64,000 nt of DNA, from positions 1,674,001 through 1,738,000 of the forward strand of contig NZ_CP073766.1 of the NCBI RefSeq assembly GCF_018255755.1. The letters run 5' to 3'. This document shows, piece after piece, positions 61,401-64,000 of this stretch; position 1 is the stretch's first letter; each line of letters begins with the position of its first letter. A program made the position numbers and the translations under genes. The notes below the pieces were generated by a model. The model saw only the letters and a list, made by a program, of their open reading frames with translations, searched no databases and was not told the DNA's origin. The stretch is from Chitinophaga sp. HK235. Its GTDB lineage: Bacteria > Bacteroidota > Bacteroidia > Chitinophagales > Chitinophagaceae.

Positions 61401-64000
61401 GGTGGTAACGGACTGCCGGTTACCACTGCTTCATAACCACTCAGCAATCCTTCTACCAGTATAGGCAGTGACCAGCCATCCAGCAGGATATGGTGAGATG
61501 TCCATAACATTCTGAAATGATTGTCTTTGAGACGAACCAAAGTCAGACGCATCAGGGGCGCTTCATTAAAATCAAATCCACGACGCAGGTCAGCTGCTTC
61601 AAATTTTTTAAACAGGCTGTTTTGTTCTTCCTTAGTATGATGCGAATAATCCAGTATTTCCACCGGCAGCGTTACTTTGTTGTATACGCATTGCACCGGT
61701 ATGCTAAACTGATCGTAATAAAAGGCTGTGCGGAGAATGGTGTGTTTTTGCAGCAACAGGTCCCAGCTTTTCACAAAAGCTTCTACCTGCAGATCTTCCA
61801 GTTCCACTACCATTTGTTCTGTATAGGTACCACCTTCTTCTGCATACAGTCGGTGAAACAACATCCCTTCCTGTAATCCGCTCAGGCGGTACAATCCGCT
61901 GATCTGACCACGACGGGGAGCACCATTCCAGGAGGCATCCAGGAAGTTGTCCAGTTCTTCGTTGGAAATAACGGCACCCAACCCATAATCCGCGGGGGTG
62001 AAAACAGGTTCCGGTAGGGATGCGCAGTGTACGATCAGTCTTTCCAGATGCGATGCATAACTGGCTGCCAGCTGTGCTATGCTGTTTTCGTTAATATGTT
62101 TGCGGCTATAGCTCCAGTCCAGGAATAGTTTCCCTTCCTTTACGAGCCCGGTAATACTCAGCTTCTCGTGTAATGGGTATCCGGCTGCGATATCTTCACC
62201 GGAAGATTCCGATGCTCCACTGAAAAATCCGGCTTCATCTTTCAGGTTGTCTGATTGTCCGAGATAGTTAAAAACGATGTCCCATGGATCATTTCCTTGC
62301 AAGGCAGGTACTTTGTGGAGATATTTCAGCACACCGAAACCGATACCTTTATCCGTTATTTTACGCAGCTGTTCTTTGATGGATTTCAGTGTATGACCCG
62401 CAGGGCTGCCGGTTTCCACTTCCAGCAGTACCGGGAACAGATTGGTAAACCAACCTACAGTACGGCTGGTATCTATGCCTGCTGCAATATCTTCCCTGCC
62501 GTGCCCTTCCAGGCCAATCACAACGGAAGACGCACGGTTCCAGTCTGCCAGCGTCAACGCCAGCGCGCAAAGCAGGATATCATTGATTTCGGTATGGTAA
62601 GCTTTCGGTGCTTCTTTCAGCAAACGGTGAGTCAGATCAGGTGTCAGGTTGACACTATAATTTCCCATATCCGATGCCGTTACAGGTCCTTCGAATATAT
62701 GATCGGTTTTCAGCGGCACTTTTTTCTGCATCACTTTTTCCCAGTAAGGCAGCTGTGCCTGTCCGCGCCGGGATTCACCGTATGTTACCAGTGCCTGTTG
62801 CCACTGGCGGTAGGAGCTGCTTTTCCTTAATGGCAACTCTTGTCCCTGCAGCAGCTGCTGCAGATCTTCCAATAAGATACGCCAGGACACCGCATCAATA
62901 GCCAGGTGATGTATGGCAATAAACAAACGGTTGGCAGCTTCCCCTTCAGGTGTCTGCACCAGTACAGCCCGCACCAGTATACCACTGGTGATATCGAGGC
63001 TTGCCTGGAACTCGTTGCAGGTGGCCGTTATAGCAGCCGGTAGCTGTTCCTGCGGAACCGTGCGGAGGTCTGCTACATCCAGCCTGCCTTCATAGGTACC
63101 ATATTCCTGCTCCCACTGGCCTGCATTGTGATGATAAATAAAACGCAGCGCATCATGGTATGCCACCAGCTTTTTGAGGACCGGCGCCAATGTAGCGACG
63201 GTGACGCTTTTATCGATGCCCAGCAACACACTTTGGTTGAAATGGGAGATATCTTCCGATTCAATATTAAAGAACCATTGTTGAATAGGCAACAATCCGC
63301 TGGTGCCGGTCAGTACGCCCTGTTCACCGGTTACTGCACTGGCCTGCTTCGCCATCATATGTGCTGCCAGTCCGGCAATATGCTGATGAACAAACAGGTC
63401 TCTGGGCTGTAACTCATACCCCGCGTGCCGGAGGCGGCTTACTATCTGTATGGTGATAATGGAGTCACCACCCAGTTCAAAGAAATTATCGTATATACCT
63501 ACCTGTTGTACGCCCAACAGATCTTTCCAGACACCTGCCAGCACTTCTTCCATCTTATTGCGAGGTGCCACATAAACAGTAGCAGCACTTTGCAACACCG
63601 GTTCCGGCAATGCTCTTTTATCAATCTTACCATTGGCAGTCAGCGGTAGTTGGTCCAGTACTGTCAATACAGCCGGCACCATGTATTCAGGCAAACGGCT
63701 TTTAATATCTGCCAGTACAGCATCCTTATCGAAGTCATTATCGGCGCCAACATAGGCCACCAGCCGTTTGTGGCCGGCAGCATCTGATTTCACCATCACA
63801 ATCGCCTGCCTTACTCCTGTATAAGACAGTAACACGCTTTCAATTTCTCCGGGTTCAATGCGGTAACCCCTGATCTTCACCTGATCATCCACACGGCCGA
63901 GGTAAACGATATTACCATCCGGCTGCCAGCGCACCCGGTCTCCGGTGCGGTACAACCTGGCTCCAGGAACATCACTGAAAGGATCGGGGATAAATTTTTC
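48437..64000 (-). CDS. Non-ribosomal peptide synthetase, 3' part (five modules, C-terminal thioesterase)
   Basis: 5187 residues visible; the frame is open to the right edge, so the start lies outside. Domain order is A(C-terminal third)-T-E, then four C-A-T modules, then a thioesterase. E domain: HHLAIDAVSWR and RTVGWFTNLFPV. C-domain motifs in order: HHILLDGWS, HHIASDAWS (Ala replaces the last Gly), HHIAADGWS, HHIASDGWS. Complete A domains carry YTSGSTGxPKGV and YGPTE; carrier proteins carry GGDSI, GGHSL, GGNSL, GGHSL, GGNSL. TE: GHSLGG, with His in GDHISM. Specificity codes read by eye predict Asp, Leu, Asp, Ile. An S8 protease gene follows after 28 bases. Modules are listed separately. Confidence 0.95.
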   Translation of the reverse strand, partial: EKFIPDPFSDVPGARLYRTGDRVRWQPDGNIVYLGRVDDQVKIRGYRIEPGEIESVLLSYTGVRQAIVMVKSDAAGHKRLVAYVGADNDFDKDAVLADIKSRLPEYMVPAVLTVLDQLPLTANGKIDKRALPEPVLQSAATVYVAPRNKMEEVLAGVWKDLLGVQQVGIYDNFFELGGDSIITIQIVSRLRHAGYELQPRDLFVHQHIAGLAAHMMAKQASAVTGEQGVLTGTSGLLPIQQWFFNIESEDISHFNQSVLLGIDKSVTVATLAPVLKKLVAYHDALRFIYHHNAGQWEQEYGTYEGRLDVADLRTVPQEQLPAAITATCNEFQASLDITSGILVRAVLVQTPEGEAANRLFIAIHHLAIDAVSWRILLEDLQQLLQGQELPLRKSSSYRQWQQALVTYGESRRGQAQLPYWEKVMQKKVPLKTDHIFEGPVTASDMGNYSVNLTPDLTHRLLKEAPKAYHTEINDILLCALALTLADWNRASSVVIGLEGHGREDIAAGIDTSRTVGWFTNLFPVLLEVETGSPAGHTLKSIKEQLRKITDKGIGFGVLKYLHKVPALQGNDPWDIVFNYLGQSDNLKDEAGFFSGASESSGEDIAAGYPLHEKLSITGLVKEGKLFLDWSYSRKHINENSIAQLAASYASHLERLIVHCASLPEPVFTPADYGLGAVISNEELDNFLDASWNGAPRRGQISGLYRLSGLQEGMLFHRLYAEEGGTYTEQMVVELEDLQVEAFVKSWDLLLQKHTILRTAFYYDQFSIPVQCVYNKVTLPVEILDYSHHTKEEQNSLFKKFEAADLRRGFDFNEAPLMRLTLVRLKDNHFRMLWTSHHILLDGWSLPILVEGLLSGYEAVVTGSPLPPAKEDRFEDYIRYLDRLGDEQPEQYWKQYLNGLEEATLLPFIGATTARTKGVGAYSSKKLLLDAAFTQQLSYYAQKNHITVNTLMQGVWAFLLYAYTGRRNVAYGVTVSGRPENLAGVESGVGLYINTLPLHAEIAESKTVVSWLQQLQADQQQSREYQYNSLLQVQQWAGLGGDLFDTSITFQNYPVSEVVNAQDWKLKVSHVESHPHTNYPLTIIISIAAETSLLFAYNTALLDDHYLDAIAGHFKQVLHQIAVEETITLKDIDLLTSVEKQSLLNTASVDYPAHTTITDLFEQQADRVPEQVAIRCDTAVLTYEQLDTRASRLAHYLRSKGVTTGTLVPLCIERSTDMLVGLLGILKAGGAYVPVDPDFPEERISYMIADTQASVIVSSVACTGKLPLNVQKQVIALDADDQAIAAMPATRLPRHYVPGQPVYVIYTSGSTGNPKGVIVTHQNLMDYVYGLKNTLPLADCHSFGLLSSIATDLGNTVIFGALATGGALHVFTKDAINDAELISNYFKAHPIDCIKIVPSHWKALSLPGNLLLPRELLVFGGEALDTGVIEMIRTSGSTCTVVNHYGPTETTIGKLMHIVQPGAVYEQQIPIGKPFSNTRIYVVSASGKLCPAGVPGELYIGGDGVAAGYLHQETLTSTRFVADPFRPESATLLYRTGDLVKYLPDGNILFLGRADDQVKIRGYRVELGEIENVLVRSGLITQAVVLARPDRNGEKRLLAYVLSAGVFDKEAMLAYVKKELPDHMHPAVWSVVEAFPLMANGKVDRKALPDPEDSQDTQQGYVAPVTATEKKLAAIWSVLLEVEQVGLYDDFFALGGHSLLAIRLISAIRKELAAEVSIGDIFDYPTIAALAAQLISRTPQAKVPALVRREKPARIPLSFSQERLWFIDRMEGSVHYHVPSVLRLKGTLDKEALSAALKTIVERHEVLRTVIEHEDEKAWQRVLSADSWKLQIISSTPIAGDEAVLQEYINRLINAPFDLQHDYMLRAHLIILPQDEYVLVVNLHHIASDAWSTSIIVRELVELYAAYTEHRTSSLPAQELQYADYALWQREYLSGEVLQEKLGYWKNKLSGTATLQLPTDYPRPAVQSTKGAMYSFRLDRELSATLQVLSQQQGTTLFMTLLAAFKVLLYRYSGQEDICIGIPIAGRTRQETEGLIGFFINTLALRSDLSNDPSFTTLLQQVKQTTLGAYEHQEVPFEKVVDAVVKDRDVSRTPLFQVMFVLQNAPEGEALKLGPLELQQQDMTHTTSRFDLSCSMIEGADGLMGSIEYCTDLFSEETISRMLMHFEQLLRAVADAPDTAVGQLRMLSHAEEKYLLEAFNNTVSAYPVRETIVSLFDTQVTMRPHATALASGQTTLTYKTLQERATQLAHYLQRKGVTAGTWVPVCLDRSPEMILAMLAIMKAGAAYVPVDPAYPLARIRYMLEDTGASVMITDSIHGSNLPVLDNMTVVRMDGDRELINKHVPEGTLPVVRPNDLAYLIYTSGSTGLPKGVMVPHRGLNNLIHWHQSAFKVTFHSKATAVSGVGFDAFGWEVWPYLAAGASVYLPDDDTRLLMPELIALHRREGITHAFISTAQVQEFIQASANKIIPLQYLLTGGDQLPATDVSGLAYKVVNNYGPTENTVVATSYELVAGNKDRTPVIGRPVSNTRVYILNRQDRLCPVGVPGEICLTGDSLAAGYLNRSELTASKFVADPFSDIPEDRMYRTGDLGRWLEDGTIEYLGRMDEQVKVRGYRIELGEIESALAACEAVKQAVVLARKGHDGNRQLVAYIVAAANYEKAVVLDHLKSRLPGYMIPALWVELEKFPLTANGKIDKNALPAPDENGLLTEEYIAPRTHIEEVLADIWQEVLGRQRVGINDNFFESGGNSLQVIRLIALIRSHLQVEVPIKTIFAHATIAQLAGWLTSAEGHHKAAPAISVQTRGERIPLSFSQERLWFIHQLEGSVQYHIPLLLRLKGELDISAMEYSLQQLVNRHEVLRTVMQEEDGTVYQHVLPQDSWQLTMIDDHTAYADETARETYVGALIRTPFDLSRDHMLRAQLLRFQDDEHLLVLTIHHIAADGWSMGIATREVMALYNARVSGIKANLPELTLQYADYAIWQRAHLAGEVMDRKLLWWKNKMDGVAPLDLPTDFTPPSTISMRGGRTGLSLDKELGRQLHQLGRQEGATLYMVLLTAFNVLMHRYSGQDDISVGTSAAGRTQQETQGLIGFFINTLALRSDLGNNPAFTELLQQVKQTTLDAFEHQDVPFEKIVEAVVKDRDPNRRPLFQVMFVMDNTPGTPEFDLHKLTLVPEEVTHTTARFNIIFSMTEDSEGGLHAGIEYAMDLFTEGTVKRMLAHFETLLKAIISHPQEKIGRLALLSAEEETQLSATFSAAAVAYPRQQTFIDWFETAAKHAPDRTALVFEGQLLSWRQLEQQSALLAHYLRSKGVDANVLVPVCIDRSLDMIVAVMGILRAGAAYVPIEPDFPAERIKYMLQDTGAKVMISHSSNSHVLPVTEGLEVICLDKEQDKLNAYTTTEILQLPAPEDIAYVIYTSGSTGTPKGVMVTHHNLADYIAGLRAHLPVDQCNSFGLLSSIATDLGNTVLFASLSIGATLHLFSKTTINDAQKVLTYFEDHAIDCIKIVPSHWKALSEPDQLLLPEKLLIFGGEALESRVVESIRAASAGCVVVNHYGPTETTVGKLMHIVREHTAYGAFIPVGRPFSNTRIYVLNPEQQLCPPGVPGELYIGGEGVAAGYLNNPALTAEKFVTDIFSSDKTSRLYCTGDRVKLLPDGNILFLGRIDDQVKIRGYRVEPGEIGRVLEQGDGVGRAVVIAREDSSGNKRLLGYVVPADGFDMEGVWSYMRAQLPEYMVPAALIVLDEFPMLANGKIDKKSLPDPDRPTQDDNGFAEPETPIQKGLATIWSDLLEVEKIGLDDDFFALGGHSLLAIRLISAIRKKMQLEVIIGDIFDHPTIRSLATLLESRNTATDTAALIRQERPANIPLSFSQERLWFIDQLEGSVHYHLPTVLRLKGKLDKKALARAAQTIINRHEVLRTVIEQGEGQSWQRVQDKDRWQMEVLDGPQYKTDTAGLQTLVEELTARPFDLTKDHMLRMQLIVLDETEHILVATIHHIASDGWSTGIMVRELAALYDGYTSGYEPQLTPLELQYADYAIWQREYLSGDMLDKQLNYWQHKLSGAEALQLPLDYPRSAIQSSKGATTSFILDRELSKQLHVLAQQEGVTLFMTLLAAFQVLLYRYSGQEDICVGSPMAGRTRQELEGLIGFFINTLAFRTDLSGNPSFSALLQQVKQTTLEAYAHQEVPFEKIVDVVVKDRDLSRNPVFQVALVLQNLPDVPELRLGSLEMMEEGADNTTAKLDLTIIFREGREGIGASVEYCADLFHADTITRMMSQFRQLLQAIVTAPATRVASLPLLDAADEKLLLEDFNHTAVAYPKDKTIVQLFAEQVQRRPDAVAVLFKEEVLTYRQLDEWSDRLALYLQEKGVTEEMMVPVCIPRSLEMMVVILGILKAGGAYVPLDPDYPAERIAFMLEESNSRVSLTVSAYASRLAAERPEMEHLCIDQLQDSLPAYTPGAVSNNQNAASLAYVMYTSGSTGKPKGVLVTHRNVTSLVMQPNYVSLKETDAILSAGSLSFDATTFEYWGMLLNGGRLVLSPENSLLDTEVLKRELYDKEVTVLFITTGWFNQLVDTDVTVFGRLHAILTGGEKMSEKHVVRFRTAYPDIKISNIYGPTENTTFSLSYPIHEKGLTTSTPIGSPLNNRTAYILDTSLQPVPVGVAGELYVGGDGVARGYLNRPQLTEERFIPHPFSKVPGERIYKTGDMVRWLPDGSIEYLGRQDDQVKVRGFRIELGEVESVLLQCSQVSQAIVIARTAENGYKQLLGYIVPKEDFDRETVLDYLKEKLPDYMVPSRLIPLERLPMNANGKVDKKALPDPDQSGDAENVYVAPVSKTEKVLAEIWQEQLEVAQVGTSNNYFEAGGNSLLAIHLIATIRKKLTGEIAISDIFDYPTIGELAKVLDQRAAAKSIAQAGDHTSGFGGNRHILQLNKGLHAMPLFFLPGGNGICEGYGALGEALENTGTLYGLQMMGIFEGEKPLDNVPAIAAQNIAWMKTVQPEGPYRLIGHSLGGQVAYEMTRQLEEKGEKVEALFILDTHVAPKRTFLENDALYESLLEAFEVYKIASKPYPEWVKALKPAMAGLAPKAVIPFVLDYLKEHVKEEKEHLGFVMRMFDMAAHSLFMEYTVTGKADTRLTLIKAAARPGEDNDASLGWAPFATRSHACIAPGDHISMTKEEGAAVVAAHINEQLNNDH
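52430..55609 (-). other. NRPS module 4: C - A(Asp-like) - T
   Basis: C domain with SFSQERLWFIHQLEGS and HHIAADGWS (about 55174-55202). Pocket code D-L-T-K-I-G-H-V-G-K (TDLGNT, IKIVPSHW, LIFGGEA, NHYGPTETTVG), differing from module 2 only by Val-to-Ile and Ile-to-Val swaps; aspartate predicted. Carrier motif GGHSL near 52590. Confidence 0.75.
55610..58769 (-). other. NRPS module 3: C - A(Leu) - T
   Basis: C domain starts RIPLSFSQERLWFIDRMEGS (L-donor style). Its active-site motif is HHIASDAWS, with Ala in place of the last Gly (about 58327-58357). Pocket code D-A-W-F-L-G-N-V-V-K (FDAFGWEVW, AFISTAQ, LLTGGDQ, NNYGPTENTVV), a classic leucine code. Carrier motif GGNSL near 55765. Confidence 0.8.
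58770..61914 (-). other. NRPS module 2: C - A(Asp) - T
   Basis: The C domain starts LYRLSGLQEGMLFHRL, the style of domains that accept a D-configured donor, in keeping with the upstream E domain. HHILLDGWS is at about 61471-61500. A-domain pocket residues read D-L-T-K-V-G-H-I-G with the fixed Lys (TDLGNT, IKIVPSHW, LVFGGEA, NHYGPTETTIG), a known aspartate code. Carrier motif GGHSL near 58920. Confidence 0.8.
61915..64000 (-). other. NRPS module 1: A (partial) - T - E, substrate unreadable, product D-configured
   Basis: Only the adenylation C-terminal end is present, from the YRTGD motif (about 63950) through KIRGYRIEPGEIE and NGKIDKRALPEP, so the pocket residues lie outside the window. The carrier protein has GGDSI (Ser at 63461-63463). 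The epimerisation domain runs about 63310-61930 with HHLAIDAVSWR near 62900. The residue added here is predicted to leave as a D-amino acid. Confidence 0.85.

Noticed and set aside
48437..63955. NRPS start codon at 63955
   Set aside because: The codon there is TTG within a conserved LYRTGD motif of an adenylation domain, and the frame stays open to the window edge; the gene begins outside.

Overview
The window looks like a chromosome segment of a Bacteroidota bacterium close to Chitinophaga (Chitinophagaceae). This rests on two ECF sigma / FecR anti-sigma / STN-containing SusC systems, SusD and DUF4397 lipoproteins, a Gld-like ABC exporter, GG-leader peptides of the Bacteroidota class I lanthipeptide type, TAnnTTTG-type -7 promoter boxes and the general lack of Shine-Dalgarno sites. 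Composition is even, and I saw no tRNA, rRNA, insertion sequence, phage or CRISPR array.

Layout. 1-3682 (minus): ECF sigma factor, FecR anti-sigma factor and the N-terminal part of a SusC receptor that runs off the left edge. 4071-9548: housekeeping and regulatory genes (acyl-CoA synthetase, DoxX, Crp-family and AraC-family regulators, an NAD(P)H oxidoreductase and a small S24/S26-like peptidase). A perfect CRP-type palindrome lies between the Crp-family gene and doxX. 10027-25214 (minus): a ten-gene block reading ECF sigma, FecR, SusC, SusD, DUF4397 lipoprotein, Gld-like ABC ATPase, GldF/GldG-like fusion permease, two tandem MutS-type ATPases without mismatch-recognition domains, and an S41 protease. 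25410-28933: an alpha/beta hydrolase, a cupin, a YceI lipoprotein and an orphan LuxR-type response regulator. 29066-30916 (minus): eight tandem precursor-peptide genes with near-identical GG leaders and cores sharing one four-cysteine pattern, with no modification enzyme beside them. 31102-37480: HxlR regulator divergent from a metallo-hydrolase, HEAT-repeat protein, sterol-desaturase-type enzyme, a second Crp-family regulator and an amidohydrolase. 37724-40161: an O-methyltransferase plus tyrosine phenol-lyase pair. 40163-44091 (minus): ligA-polX repair pair. 44228-46785: MCE/Mla lipid-transport operon. 46861-64000 (minus): an S8 protease lipoprotein behind a giant NRPS gene that runs off the right edge.

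The NRPS fragment reads A(partial)-T-E / C-A-T / C-A-T / C-A-T / C-A-T-TE. Specificity codes read by eye from the four complete A domains are Asp (DLTKVGHIGK), Leu (DAWFLGNVVK), Asp-like (DLTKIGHVGK) and Ile-like (DAFFLGITFK). The end of the product is therefore predicted as ...D-Xaa-Asp-Leu-Asp-Ile, released by the thioesterase.

The strongest candidates for undescribed biology are the orphan eight-peptide array and the SusCD/Gld-like exporter/twin-MutS block. All function calls come from motifs read by eye; no database search was run.
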